A stretch of DNA of 64,000 nt from JABDKH01 sp963768565 (GTDB lineage Bacteria; Bacteroidota; Rhodothermia; Rhodothermales; JABDKH01), in assembly GCA_963768565.1 (NCBI GenBank), contig CAVYIO010000036.1, forward strand, positions 1 to 64,000. Reading direction: 5' to 3'. The notes beneath the pieces are model-generated. The model worked only from the letters and a program-made list of their open reading frames with translations, did no database searches and was not told the DNA's origin. The translations under genes were made by a program, and so were the position numbers. Of the stretch, positions 1-8,924 are shown one piece after another (the stretch's first letter is position 1; the number at the start of each line of letters is the position of its first letter).

Positions 1-1
1 G

Positions 2-618
2 CGTCAGATCGTCCGCACGTTCCACGACATCCGACGCTATCGTCAGATCTTTCGTTTGCTGGTGGCGCGACTGATTTACAACGACGGACTTGTGACCATA
101 TTCGCCTTCGGAGGCATCTACGCAGCCGGCACATTCGGCTTCACGATGAAGAGGTGATGATCTTCGGGATTGCGCTGAACGTCTCGGCCGGGCTCGGAGC
201 ATATTTGTTCGGGTTTCTGGATGATCGGATCGGCGGGAAGAAGACTATCCTGATCACGCTCGTCGGACTCACGTTTGCGAGCCTGCTCGCGGTGCTCACG
301 CACTCGATAGCGCTGTTCTGGACGTCGGGAATCCTGGTGGGACTGCTCGTCGGGCCCAATCAGTCGGCAAGCCGATCCCTGATGGGGCGATTCGTACCGG
401 ACGATAAGGAAACGGAGTTCTACGGTTTCTTTGCATTCTCCGGAAAGGCGACCGCGTTTCTCGGTCCGCTCTTGCTCGGCCAGTTGACCGGGTTCTTCGG
501 AAACCAGCGGTTCGGCGTCGCGATCGTTATGGTGTTCTTTATTATAGGAGCGCTACTGACCCTCCGCGTCGATGAAGCGGAGGGGATTGAACTCTCCGGT
601 CGTCCGGCCCGTCGCTGA
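2..618 (+). CDS. MFS transporter, UMF1/Atg22-like, C-terminal part, frameshifted
   Basis: This is the C-terminal portion of a major facilitator transporter whose start lies before the window. From position 2 the protein runs through RLIYNDGLVTIFAFGGIYAA, a segment typical of the UMF1 (Atg22-like) MFS family. It then hits a stop at 155 and continues in another frame as EEVMIFGIALNVSAGLGAY. Adding one G after position 148 (ATGAAGAGG to ATGGAAGAGG) restores a continuous TMEEVMIFG reading. Four to five hydrophobic helices follow, with a short charged tail after the last helix (LRVDEAEG). The DRIGGKK loop fits the conserved cytoplasmic MFS loop. The substrate cannot be told. The 3' end lies just upstream of nif3 on the same strand. 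Family assignment is fairly sure; the frameshift is more likely a sequence error than a true pseudogene. Confidence 0.75.
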   Translation, partial: SDRPHVPRHPTLSSDLSFAGGATDLQRRTCDHIRLRRHLRSRHIRLHDEEVMIFGIALNVSAGLGAYLFGFLDDRIGGKKTILITLVGLTFASLLAVLTHSIALFWTSGILVGLLVGPNQSASRSLMGRFVPDDKETEFYGFFAFSGKATAFLGPLLLGQLTGFFGNQRFGVAIVMVFFIIGALLTLRVDEAEGIELSGRPARR

Positions 619-628
619 CCGCGTTCTT

Positions 629-1752
629 ATGGCATCAGTTTCAGATATCGCGAAGATCATTGAGGAGTGGGCTCCTCCGCCGACGGCACAGTCCTACGAC
701 AACGTCGGACTGCAGGTGGGGCGAGCGGAGCGATCCGTCAGCCGGGTGATCGTGGCGCTTGATCTCACGCCCGAAGTGGTCGACGAGGCCATCCGGAAGA
801 ATGCGGATCTGATTATCACGCACCACCCCCTCCTCTTTCGACCGCTGAAGTCGCTCACCGGCGGCGACTTCGTCAGCGGACTGGCATTGCGTCTGGCGGA
901 GGCGGGTATTGCTCTGTATGCAGCACACACGAATCTTGATGCCGCGCGAGACGGTGTCTCGTTTGCGCTGGCGTCCTCGTTGGACCTGCGTGGCGTCGAG
1001 TTCCTGACGCAGCTGGACGACTCGCTGTGCAAGCTTGTGACGTTCGTTCCCGAGAGTCACGAATTGTTGGTTCGAGAAGCCATTGCAGCGGCCGGAGGCG
1101 GACGGATAGGCAACTACGACTCATGCGCCTTCGCGATGAGGGGCGTGGGCTATTTCAGGGCGGGCGAGGGTGCAAAGCCGGCCGTCGGAGCGGCCGACGG
1201 TACGGTGCAGTCCGTCGAGGAGGTGCGTATCGAGGCGGAGGTGCCGACCTGGCGGGTAGCCCAGACGATCGCAGCGCTAAGATCGGCCCATCCGTACGAG
1301 GAAGTTGCCTACGACATCTACCCGCAGAATCGGCGGTACCCGGGTGCGGGGCTGGGGGCGATAGGAGATCTGCCGGCCCCGATGACGGTGGCAGGTTTCC
1401 TCGCTCACGTCGCGACGGCACTCAACGCGGATGTGCTGCGTTTCTCCGGGCCGGATGAGGCGGAGATTTCGCGGGTCGCCGTCTGTGGAGGAGCGGGAGC
1501 TGATCTCAGGATTCAGCCAGACGTGCGGGCGCGCAAGCGTACGTCACATCAGACATCTCGTACCATCGATTTTTTGAGGTGTCGGACGAGCACGGGACTG
1601 CAGATCTGCTGCTCGTCGATGCAGGCCACTATGAAACGGAAGCCGGAACGGAGCAGCTGCTTGTCGACCGATTGAGGCTGTCGCTGCCGGATATCGAATT
1701 TAGTCGTACGACCGTCCGGACAAGTCCTGTCAGAACCTTCACCAGGTCCTAG
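629..1752 (+). CDS. Nif3-like dinuclear metal-centre protein (frameshifted near 1506)
   Basis: This encodes a Nif3/YqfO (GTP cyclohydrolase I type 2-like) protein, a family that forms hexamers with a dimetal centre; its cellular role is not settled. The ATG at 629 gives MASVSDIAKIIEEWAPP, then AQSYDNVGLQVG and the metal-binding IITHHPLLFRP and AHTNLDAA motifs. The insertion domain (residues ~130-230) carries VEEVRIEAEVP and HPYEEVAYDIY. After AVCGGAGADL the frame is lost. One missing base near 1506 (CTCAG for CTCCAG) restores QDSARRAGAQAYVTSDISYH, followed by LLLVDAGHYETE, ending at the TAG at 1750-1752. Both metal-site halves are thus present, and the full length of about 375 residues is normal. 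A coiled-coil zinc-ribbon-type gene follows, a pairing seen in many bacteria. Confidence 0.88.
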
Positions 1753-1841
1753 CGCATCTTCGCTCCAGATGATTCGAACATAAGTGATCTCCTGCCGTAT
1801 CATCTTGTTCGCCAACCCCCGACACGACACGTAATTCACGA

Positions 1842-2600
1842 ATGGTCACAGCGGTAGAATCAAGTATCAGTGAGCAGCTTCGGACGTTAATTCGATTGCA
1901 GCTCGTCGATTCGAAGATCGATCAGATAAAGAAACTCAGGGGAGATCTTCCGGACGAAATTCGGGATCTCGAGGATGAACAAACAGGCCTTGAGACTCGC
2001 ATCGAGAAATACGAGACAGAGGCCAAGGAGAACGAAGTCGGCAAGAAGCAGGCCGGGTTAGACATCAAGGACGCGGAAGATCTGATCAAGAAGTATGAAG
2101 AGCAGCAACTTCAGGTTCGCAACAACCGCGAGTACGACGCTCTGACGAAGGAGATCGAGGCCCAGCGCAACCGCATCGTCGAGGCTCAGAATCGGATCGA
2201 ACACATCGACGGTTCCAAGGACGAGCGGGAGGAGGCTATTGCGGCGGCGAAGCTCCGGCTCGACGAAATGGGGTCCATTCTCACGGGCAAAAAGGCCGAG
2301 CTAGAAGAAGTTCTCAACGACACGAAATCTGAGCAGTCGAATCTTGAGAAGAAGCGCAAGGCGGCTGCCGGCGAAGTCGACCCGCGTTATCTACGAGCCT
2401 ACGACAGGCTGCGGAATCGACTACGTGACGGACGCGCGGTAGTGCCGCTCGATCGCGGAGCCGCCGGCGGTTTTGCCGTGCCTCCGCAGCGTCAGGTCGA
2501 GATCCGACAGGGCAACAGAATCGTCGCGTGCGAGCACACCGGTCGAATCATTGTCGATCTGGAACTGTTTCAGAAAACGACGAAGGATATGCCGCTCTGA
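1842..2600 (+). CDS. Coiled-coil zinc-ribbon-family protein (DUF164-like), zinc ligands lost
   Basis: A 252-residue protein of the C4-type zinc ribbon / DUF164 family (CdsZ-like). Residues ~10-185 are a long heptad-rich antiparallel coiled coil (LVDSKIDQIKKL, EIEAQRNRIVEAQNRI, KAELEEVLNDTKSEQ). The C-terminal domain has the conserved PRYLRAYDRLRNRLRDGRAV, FAVPPQRQVEIRQ and CEHTGRIIVD. In classical members this domain holds two CxxC pairs. Here the first pair is replaced by RGAAGGF and the second keeps only one Cys (CEHT), so zinc binding is unlikely. The gene sits between nif3 and the RNase P RNA, which begins about 20 bases after the stop. This nif3-zinc-ribbon-rnpB order recurs in distant phyla. 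The start is the ATG at 1842. The exact function is not established. Confidence 0.85.
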   Translation: MVTAVESSISEQLRTLIRLQLVDSKIDQIKKLRGDLPDEIRDLEDEQTGLETRIEKYETEAKENEVGKKQAGLDIKDAEDLIKKYEEQQLQVRNNREYDALTKEIEAQRNRIVEAQNRIEHIDGSKDEREEAIAAAKLRLDEMGSILTGKKAELEEVLNDTKSEQSNLEKKRKAAAGEVDPRYLRAYDRLRNRLRDGRAVVPLDRGAAGGFAVPPQRQVEIRQGNRIVACEHTGRIIVDLELFQKTTKDMPL

Positions 2601-2619
2601 GGCATCGTCGTCGGATTTG

Positions 2620-3031
2620 GTTATCGGTCGGATCATCGCGCCGTTCACTGAGCGGTGAGGAAAGTCCGAACACCACAGGGCACCGTGCTTCCTAACGGGA
2701 AGGCAGTTGCGTTCAGCGACTGACGGCAAGTGCAACAGAAAGCAAACCAGCCGACGTCCCGGTTCGTCCGGGATCCGGTGATGGGTGAAATGGTGGGGTA
2801 AGAGCCCACCGGCGCTTCGGGTGACCGTTGCGGCCAGGCAAACCCCACGGGGTGCAAGGCCAAGCAGTACTGCTCCACCGCAAGGTGGGAAAGACGGCCC
2901 GTCTTGAATGCAGTACGGGTAGGCTGCTCGAGGCCTGCGGTGACGCAGGTCCCAGATAAATGATGATCTCCTCGCACGCGCCCCGGCGGAAGGCAGGCGG
3001 GAAGACAGAATTCGGCTTACAGACCGATAAC
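2620..3031 (+). ncRNA. rnpB: RNase P RNA, bacterial type A
   Basis: This is the catalytic RNA of ribonuclease P, which matures tRNA 5' ends. The universally conserved 5' core GAGGAAAGTCCGAACACC lies near 2657 with CACAGGGCA following. AGAGCCCACCGG and GGCCAGGCAAACCCCA mark the middle, and ACAGAATTCGGCTTACAG the 3' core near 3005-3022. The ends are set by helix P1: GTTATCGGTC at 2620-2629 pairs exactly with GACCGATAAC at 3022-3031. The length of about 412 nt fits an A-type RNA. The open reading frames reported across this region on either strand are not real genes. Confidence 0.96.
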
Positions 3032-3184
3032 ACCGTCCCGGCGGCGGCTCTGCGAAAGTGGGGTCGCCGCTCGTTGTTGTGGCGGGATCTGCATCACGGG
3101 ATACTGCGCGCACGGTGACTTGACCAGTCACGACATTCGGCCTGTCACAACGAAGTGACGTCGTACTCGCTCTTCCAGGTTCGC

Positions 3185-3550
3185 CTACTCGTCGGGAGTA
3201 TCGGTAGCGGTAGCGCCGGCGTCGTTGGCCGCAGGCAGGGATTGAGCGTCGACCGGTGGGAGAACAGGCGCGGCCTGGCCGGTGGCATCGCCCTGCTGAA
3301 TGACGCTCTGACTACCCTCCTCGCCGCCGATAAAGAACGTCGTGACCACGCAGAGGAAGATGAACAGGGCGCCAAGCACCCATGTCGCCTTCTCCAGGAT
3401 ATCGGGCGCCGTACGCGTGCCAAGAAGGCTCTGCGTCGCTCCGCCGGCAGCTATCCCGGCAAGTCCGCCTCCCTTGCCGCTCTGCAAAAGAACCACAAGG
3501 ATCATGATGACCGAAATGAGTCCGATGATAACTACGAGAAGCGTGAACAT
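3185..3550 (-). CDS. secG: Preprotein translocase subunit SecG
   Basis: SecG is the small membrane subunit of the SecYEG translocon and assists SecA-driven export. The 121-residue protein has two transmembrane helices (residues ~1-21 and ~52-76) joined by the signature loop SGKGGGLAGIAAGG followed by LGTRTAPDILEKATW. The C-terminal ~40 residues are a Gly/Ala/Pro/Asp-rich tail, common in Bacteroidota SecG. The gene stands alone on the minus strand, with a NUDIX gene downstream in the same 5'-3' direction only on the other side of the ~150-base spacer. Start ATG at 3550. Confidence 0.95.
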   Translation of the reverse strand: MFTLLVVIIGLISVIMILVVLLQSGKGGGLAGIAAGGATQSLLGTRTAPDILEKATWVLGALFIFLCVVTTFFIGGEEGSQSVIQQGDATGQAAPVLPPVDAQSLPAANDAGATATDTPDE

Positions 3551-3699
3551 GTCGCGTGCGGGAGTTTGTTAAAGGTCTCGCCCACTCTTCATCCTGAAGC
3601 GGCCCAGTCGACGGATCTACAGCAGAAAATGGACGAAACTATAAAATACAGACAAAGACGTCGACTCATCTACTGGTTGAACGCCCTCGATCGCTTTTC

Positions 3700-4215
3700 T
3701 CATTCAATTCTTCCCGATTCCAGGCGTGCAGAAGCCATCATCAGGGCAACAGCGCTCTTCATGTCGATGATCTGGCCGGCCTTCGCCTCCGAAACCGCCT
3801 CTGTGAACGGCATCCTGACGTTCTCCATGAACTCGCCTTCCGAAAGAGCACGCGTGCCGGGCTGAAGATCATGGGCCACATAGAAATGGATGATTTCGTT
3901 GCTGTAGCCAATGCAGGGATACAGGGACCCGAGTGACTCCAGTCGACCGGCTCGCCATCCCGTCTCCTCCTCCAGCTCACGCCGCGCCACGTCCTCCGGA
4001 GATTCCCCCGCAATATCGATCTTGCCTGCGGGTACCTCGAGAAATTCGCGTCTCGGAGGATATCGAAACTGCCTGACGAGCAGCGTCGACCCGTCGTCGA
4101 ACAACGGGACGACCGCCGACGCTCCCGGATGATCGATCCACTCACGAATGGACTCGTTCCCGTCCGGCAGACGAACGACGTCACGCCTCGCCTTGATCAA
4201 TACGCCGTCCACCAA
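3700..4215 (-). CDS. NUDIX hydrolase, ADP-ribose pyrophosphatase-like
   Basis: This is a NUDIX pyrophosphohydrolase of the ADP-ribose/ADP-sugar diphosphatase type. The NUDIX box is complete: GKIDIAGESPEDVARRELEE followed by ETGW, with the RE-EE metal-binding glutamates. Upstream VRQFRYPPRREFLEVPAGK is typical of NudF-like enzymes, and downstream SLYPCIGYSNEIIHFYVA supplies the usual extra strand. The start is uncertain. The reading frame opens at a TTG (4215) followed directly by GTG, and there is no in-frame ATG upstream. Sequence similar to the family N-terminus (ETTVSSVELVDG) seems to continue for about 10 codons before it, so a non-ATG start further upstream or a lost base is possible. 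Substrate specificity is inferred from the family. Confidence 0.86.
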   Translation of the reverse strand: MVDGVLIKARRDVVRLPDGNESIREWIDHPGASAVVPLFDDGSTLLVRQFRYPPRREFLEVPAGKIDIAGESPEDVARRELEEETGWRAGRLESLGSLYPCIGYSNEIIHFYVAHDLQPGTRALSEGEFMENVRMPFTEAVSEAKAGQIIDMKSAVALMMASARLESGRIE

Positions 4216-4290
4216 CTCGACCGACGAGACCGTCGTTTCTATTAAAGTATTTGATTTATTGATAACTTTAACCTGTTGTGATTAAGCGTA

Positions 4291-5027
4291 TTACTCGATA
4301 CATGTCATCAACACTGCGCTACAGGCGACCAGACACGCCGTCTCGGTCCGCAGGCGCCTCGGACCAAGGTGAACCGACTGAAATCCTCTCGCAATCGCCT
4401 GATCCACCTCGTCATCTGTGAATCCTCCCTCCGGACCAACGGCGATTATCACGTCACGATCGGAGAAATCCAGGGCGTTCGGAATGGACACGTCCCCATC
4501 ACCGTTGTGGCAGACCAATTTGCGTGACGCTTCCGCGCTCGACAGAAACTCAGGCAGGCCAACCGGACCTTCCAGCAACGGAATACGACTGCGCTTGCAC
4601 TGCTTCATTGCGGCACGCATCAGCCGTGTGGAACGATCGACGTCTACTCGTGCTCGCTCTGCCCTCTGGGTATCCAGCACGGTGACACGGCTGACGCCGA
4701 GCTCCGTCGCCTTCTCAAGGATCATATCGAAGCGTGACCGGCTCTTCAAACCCGCAACCGCGAGATGGATGTAGGTCGACGATTCCCCTACCCCCAGACG
4801 ACGCTCAATGATGCTGCCGCGAGCCAATCGCCGCCGTCGAGCTTCTCAAGCGTCACCCTGTACCAGCCGCCCATCCCGTCCACGATCTGAATCTCGTCGC
4901 CCGCGCGCAAGCGCAGCACGCGCGACGCGTGATGAGCTTCGTCGCCACGAAGCGACACCTCCTCGCCGTCGAAGTCCTCCGGTGCCGCAAAGAAGAACGT
5001 CGTACCAGCCGCATTCTTGCTTCTCAC
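4291..5027 (-). CDS. rsmE: 16S rRNA m3U1498 methyltransferase RsmE (frameshifted near 4815)
   Basis: RsmE methylates N3 of U1498 in 16S rRNA. The N-terminal PUA-like domain reads FFFAAPEDFDGEEVSLRGDE and AHHASRVLRLRAGDEI. After EKLDGGDWLA the frame ends at a stop, and the SPOUT methyltransferase domain goes on in another frame with IIERRLGVGESS. That domain contains ILEKATELGVS, the QRAERARV stretch, AMKQCKRSRIP, the SAM-knot signature IIAVGPEGGFTDDE and LGPRRLRTETA. One missing base between about 4810 and 4820 joins the two. The total of ~245 residues is the normal length. The gene lies directly downstream of the Omp85 gene on the same strand, 28 bases apart. Loss by real mutation would be unusual for this gene. 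Confidence 0.92.
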
Positions 5028-5055
5028 AGATGCCTCATTTTATACCACTCAGGAA

Positions 5056-6801
5056 CTACAGGCTGAACGACAACCCGACGTGAACCCGCCCGTCCACCGG
5101 ACTGTCCGAGTCGTTGAACGCATACGTCGCGTTGATCAGGCCGACGGGAGTGCGGAACTGTATTCCAAAGCCAAATCCCGGGAGGAGTTGCCTGACCGGC
5201 TCCAGTTCCGGCGTCTCCGGCACCTCCAGAAGTCCCATGTCCGTGAAAACGAACGCGTACGCATACCGATCCAACTGATATCGGAATTCGACCACGGCGC
5301 GACCTGCCAGCCGCCCGAGGTACTGCTCTTCGTTGTATCCGCGCAACGAGTTTGCTCCACCGAACCGAATGAGGTCGCTTTCATCATACTCGTCACTGAG
5401 AACAAGGCGCGCGTCGACGCCGAGGGCCACGACCTGCCGCTGGAAGATCGGTACATAGTATCGTGCTTCCACTCGGAGCCTTTCCTGTCCCGACCTTGTG
5501 CGCTCGGTCAAGGTGTCGCCTGAAACATCGGCACGCCGCCCCGTGCGGTTCTTGTTTCCTCTCTCGAACATCGTCTCCACGGCCAGACCGCGACGCGGAT
5601 TCACCGGCCAGTCAACGGACTCGAAGCGAATGCCGATGCCGACAAACGACGCGGTGGATCTCGGAATTCGTTGGGTTCCGGCCCGCAGCCGCAAGCCAGC
5701 CTGCCCCGGTTTCGTCACCTCTCGACTTGCGCCCGCCACGACCCTAAGATTTCTGCTCAGGCTGTAGCTGAGATTCAGCGCATATCGCTGCTGATCGTAT
5801 GTCGAATCCTGCTGCACTCCATTGAATCGTCCCTCGAGCCCAAGCGGTATCCGCAGAATTCCAGGATCGGCAAAACCTACATCGACCGTGCTCACACGAC
5901 CGGGGAGCCGATTCAGCCGGAGATCGAATGATCGCCCGCCACCGAACAGATTCCTCAGATCCAGACGTCCGGTCCCGACGAGTCCCCCGCTCTGCCCCGC
6001 CGACGTTCGGGGCGTGTAGCCCATCACAAGGTCAAAGCTTCCGGGTGCACTCTCCTCAATCGGTATCACCATAATCACGCGACCCTCGCGGCCGCGTGCC
6101 AGCGTCGGCCGACCCACTTCATCAAAGAACTCTGTTGCAAGCAGCGATCTGCGAATCTCCTCCGGATCGAAATCCGACAGCGTTCGCCCCGGGCGCATGC
6201 CGGTAATCCTGCTAACATATCCGGGCTTCGTTCGAACGGCTCCAGGTAGCTGTATGTGATCGAGCAGCATCGAGTCACCCGGATTCAGTTCCAGGGTCAG
6301 TCGTACGCGCTGGTCGTCGCCGGGCACCAACTCGACTCCAGCGATCCGTGCCTCCGCGAACGGGTATCCGGCACGGTTGTACGCATCCAGCAAGAAGACA
6401 AGGTCCTGCTCAACAGCGGAAGGGACGAACGGATCTCCCACACGGACGCGAAGGAATTCTTCCGGATCGTCTATGCCGTCCTGACTCGATGCCTCGATTC
6501 GGATCTCACCAACGCGCACCAGAGATCCCCTGCTCACATAAATCGCCGGTGAAGGTCCGTAGGCGACGGAATCAAGCCGCGCATACAGAAAGCCGCGTGT
6601 TCTGATTTTGTCGACTTCGCGACGGCCCTCAACTTCCAGCGAATCGAGTGGAAACGAAGCGGGCAGCGACCGGTTTACCTGACGGCCATCGACAAACGTT
6701 CTGACCGTCCCGACCGGCACCGTGCCCGTCGGCTGAGCCGCCACCACTGATCCTGATGCGATTATTCCTGTCAACACCACGCCGACACTCCATCGCTGCA
6801 T
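5056..6801 (-). CDS. Omp85/BamA-TamA family outer-membrane protein
   Basis: An outer-membrane beta-barrel of the Omp85 superfamily, which inserts or translocates proteins at the outer membrane. An N-terminal signal peptide (MQRWSVGVVLTGIIASGSV, cut near VVAAQ) is followed by about three POTRA-like segments (e.g. VRVGEIRIEA, FVPSAVEQDLVFLLDAYNRAGY, LLDHIQLPGAVRTK). The barrel begins near residue 270 (DLVMGYTPRT), contains FGGANSLRGYNEE, the L6-type motif region, and GFGFGIQFRTPVGLI, and ends in GLSFSL. The length of ~580 residues is shorter than BamA, so a TamA-like or accessory Omp85 is more likely. The GTG at 6849 would add 16 residues; the ATG at 6801 gives a cleaner signal peptide. rsmE follows. 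Confidence 0.87.
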   Translation of the reverse strand: MQRWSVGVVLTGIIASGSVVAAQPTGTVPVGTVRTFVDGRQVNRSLPASFPLDSLEVEGRREVDKIRTRGFLYARLDSVAYGPSPAIYVSRGSLVRVGEIRIEASSQDGIDDPEEFLRVRVGDPFVPSAVEQDLVFLLDAYNRAGYPFAEARIAGVELVPGDDQRVRLTLELNPGDSMLLDHIQLPGAVRTKPGYVSRITGMRPGRTLSDFDPEEIRRSLLATEFFDEVGRPTLARGREGRVIMVIPIEESAPGSFDLVMGYTPRTSAGQSGGLVGTGRLDLRNLFGGGRSFDLRLNRLPGRVSTVDVGFADPGILRIPLGLEGRFNGVQQDSTYDQQRYALNLSYSLSRNLRVVAGASREVTKPGQAGLRLRAGTQRIPRSTASFVGIGIRFESVDWPVNPRRGLAVETMFERGNKNRTGRRADVSGDTLTERTRSGQERLRVEARYYVPIFQRQVVALGVDARLVLSDEYDESDLIRFGGANSLRGYNEEQYLGRLAGRAVVEFRYQLDRYAYAFVFTDMGLLEVPETPELEPVRQLLPGFGFGIQFRTPVGLINATYAFNDSDSPVDGRVHVGLSFSL

Positions 6802-6860
6802 CAAGTGGCGGGCACGGGCTCCTCCGTTTGTCGCTGGGCGTTTTCGCACGATTCGGGTGG

Positions 6861-7217
6861 ATGGGAATACTGGCAGGCGTGATTACACTTTCGGCGTGGT
6901 CTGGAAACGCGCCAGTCGATGAGGCGGTCCGCGCGCCGGGCGAAAAAGCCGTCTTTCATGTGATGAGTATCGACTCGCTCTCCTACGCCGTGAAGGCCGG
7001 TGCGCTGCTCATAACCCAACTGCCGGACTCCACCGGCGGCCAACCGGTAGACGTCTACGAGAACTTGCTCATCCCGGCTCGCAGCTGGCGCAGCGGCCCG
7101 GCCTTCTTCTGGCAGACAAAGATTGGTGATGACGGCACGCACACCTTGCTCTTCCGTGCGATCAGTCGAGGCCTGATCGTCGACACGCTGACGGTCACCG
7201 TGGATGTAATCCCCTGA
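6861..7217 (+). CDS. Hypothetical secreted protein
   Basis: I do not recognise a family. The ATG at 6861 gives a 118-residue protein that starts with a hydrophobic signal-like stretch (MGILAGVITLSAWSGN). A mature domain follows that looks beta-rich (VFHVMSIDSLSYAVKAGALL, FFWQTKIGDDGTHTLLFRAI, LIVDTLTVTVDVIP). The reading frame is open further upstream to 6756, but that part overlaps the start of the divergent Omp85 gene, so the shorter start is preferred. The stop lies 4 bases before the GTG of mutY, so the two are probably co-transcribed. Confidence 0.55.
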   Translation: MGILAGVITLSAWSGNAPVDEAVRAPGEKAVFHVMSIDSLSYAVKAGALLITQLPDSTGGQPVDVYENLLIPARSWRSGPAFFWQTKIGDDGTHTLLFRAISRGLIVDTLTVTVDVIP

Positions 7218-7221
7218 GTTC

Positions 7222-8338
7222 GTGGATGTCGCAGAACAAATCCAGACGATCCGCGAGAGACTAGTGCCGTGGTTCGCAAACGTTGCGCGAGACCTGCCGT
7301 GGCGGCGGACGAAAGACCCGTATCGCATCTGGCTGTCGGAAATCATGTTGCAGCAGACGAGGGTCGACCAGGCCGAGTCATACTACAATCGATTTGCATC
7401 CAACTACCCGACCATAGATTCACTGGCTGCTGCGCAACTCGATGGTGTTCTCCGTGACTGGGAAGGACTGGGGTACTACGCGAGAGCGCGCAACATGCAC
7501 CGGGCGGCGCAGATGATCGTCCGTGAGATGGACTCGGTATTCCCTGCTGACCACAAGAGCGTGATCGGCCTGCCCGGAGTGGGGCCGTACACGGCCGCTG
7601 CAATCATGTCGATTGCATACGGTGAACCCTACGCTGTCGTGGACGGGAATGTGACGCGCGTGATCAGTCGCCTGTTTGAGATCGGTGACGATCCCTCGTC
7701 CGCCAGGGGAAAGAATCGTATCAAACAACTCGCCGATGACCTGCTCGATGAGCGAGACCCCGGGCGTTTCAACGAGGCGATGATGGAACTGGGAGCGACG
7801 ATATGTACTCCGCGTCGTCCACAGTGTGAGGAGTGTCCGGTCAACGATGCATGCGCGGCGTTCGCGAGCGGGCGGACCGCGGAATTTCCCCTTCGCCGAA
7901 AGAGGAAGGCCGGTGCCTCACCACGAGATCGCCGTCGCCGTTCTTGTGGACGACGACAGAGTCTTCATTCAGAAACGTGCCGAAGACGGACTGCTCGGGG
8001 GCTTATGGGAATTTCCTGGAGGGAAGATTGAGGGAGGCGAATCGCCCGAGGAGGGATGCCGGCGCGAAGTGCGTGAGGAGCTGGGAGTGGAAGTTGAGAC
8101 TGGCGCCCCTCTGGACACCATCCAACACGCCTACAGTCATTTCAAGGTGACCTTGCATCCGTTTGTGTGCCGGCTTGTGGCCGGTCGTCCTGTGAGCAAG
8201 CTGGACTCCCGGTGGGCCCGTTTCGACGAACTGGACAGCTACGCCTTCCCCAGGGCGAATCGACGATTGATTGAACTCCTCGTGGCACGCCGGTCCGGTA
8301 CTTGTGGACTGCCAGGCGACGGCGCGGTACTTTCCTGA
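7222..8338 (+). CDS. mutY: A/G-specific adenine glycosylase MutY (frameshifted near 7908)
   Basis: MutY removes adenine mispaired with 8-oxoguanine. The GTG start at 7222 leads into LPWRRTKDPYRIWLSEIMLQ with the following QTRV, the helix-hairpin-helix GLPGVGPYTAAAIMSIAYG with the catalytic Asp in AVVDGNVTRVISRL, and the [4Fe-4S] cluster cysteines CTPRRPQCEECPVNDAC (C-x6-C-x2-C-x5-C). After EFPLRRKRK the frame breaks. Removing one G at 7908-7909 joins PVPHHEIAVAVLVDDDRVFI, the C-terminal NUDIX-like 8-oxoG-recognition domain (GGLWEFPGGKIEGGE, REVREELGV). The total of ~370 residues is normal for MutY. Because both halves are well conserved, the break is most likely a sequence error. The small gene at 8361 follows. 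Confidence 0.93.
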
Positions 8339-8360
8339 AGCACGAACTACACTGTAAGCG

Positions 8361-8900
8361 ATGGACTTCTTCGATCTATTGATTCTGGCGGCACTGGCTC
8401 TTCCCGCCCTGTTCCGCTGGTTCAGTAACCAGTCCAAGAAGGGGCAGACGCCCACGTCGCCGACACCCGTAGAGGACGGGCGCGAGTACGTAGAGGCTGA
8501 AGAATCTGAATTCGCACGTGCGATTCGAGAAATCGGCGAGGCGCTTGGTGGGAAGGAGCCGGAGTCGCGCCCTGCAGAGCGGCAGGAGTATGTCCCCGAC
8601 GAATTCGGACCGAAGCAGGAAGCGGCGACCGGCAGCGGGTTCACGCGTGAGGAATCTTTCGAAAGAGCGCCGACCCGTAGCCGTACGCCGGCGGCCGCCG
8701 TTCCCTTCAAGTCTCTGCAGCTTGCGCGGATCGAAACACCCGAACTTGAGGAAGTCGTTCCGAAAAAGCGAGCGACAGCTGCCAGCGGAGTCGTCGCGCT
8801 TCTACGCGCTCGGCGCTCCGCACGTGACGCAGTGATGTTATCAGAGGTGCTGAGACCTCCACTTGCCCTTCGGCGTCAGTCGCCCGACGAACGCATCTAG
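8361..8900 (+). CDS. Hypothetical membrane-anchored acidic protein
   Basis: No family recognised. This 179-residue protein has one N-terminal transmembrane segment (MDFFDLLILAALALPALFRW). It is followed by a low-complexity, Glu/Pro/Arg-rich cytoplasmic or periplasmic region (YVEAEESEFARAIREIGEAL). It ends with a more ordered stretch (SGVVALLRARRSARDAVMLS followed by EVLRPPLALR), which looks like the only conserved piece. The start ATG at 8361 lies 22 bases after the mutY stop on the same strand. The converging membrane-protein gene begins its 3' end at 8925. The layout (anchor, linker, short C-terminal helix) is often seen in small envelope-associated proteins of Bacteroidota, but no function can be assigned. 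Confidence 0.6.
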   Translation: MDFFDLLILAALALPALFRWFSNQSKKGQTPTSPTPVEDGREYVEAEESEFARAIREIGEALGGKEPESRPAERQEYVPDEFGPKQEAATGSGFTREESFERAPTRSRTPAAAVPFKSLQLARIETPELEEVVPKKRATAASGVVALLRARRSARDAVMLSEVLRPPLALRRQSPDERI

Positions 8901-8924
8901 CCAGCCGGACCGGTCATCAAGAGA

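Noticed and set aside
2421..3131. Open frames across RNase P RNA on the minus strand
   Set aside because: The region is explained by rnpB with its conserved cores and P1 helix.
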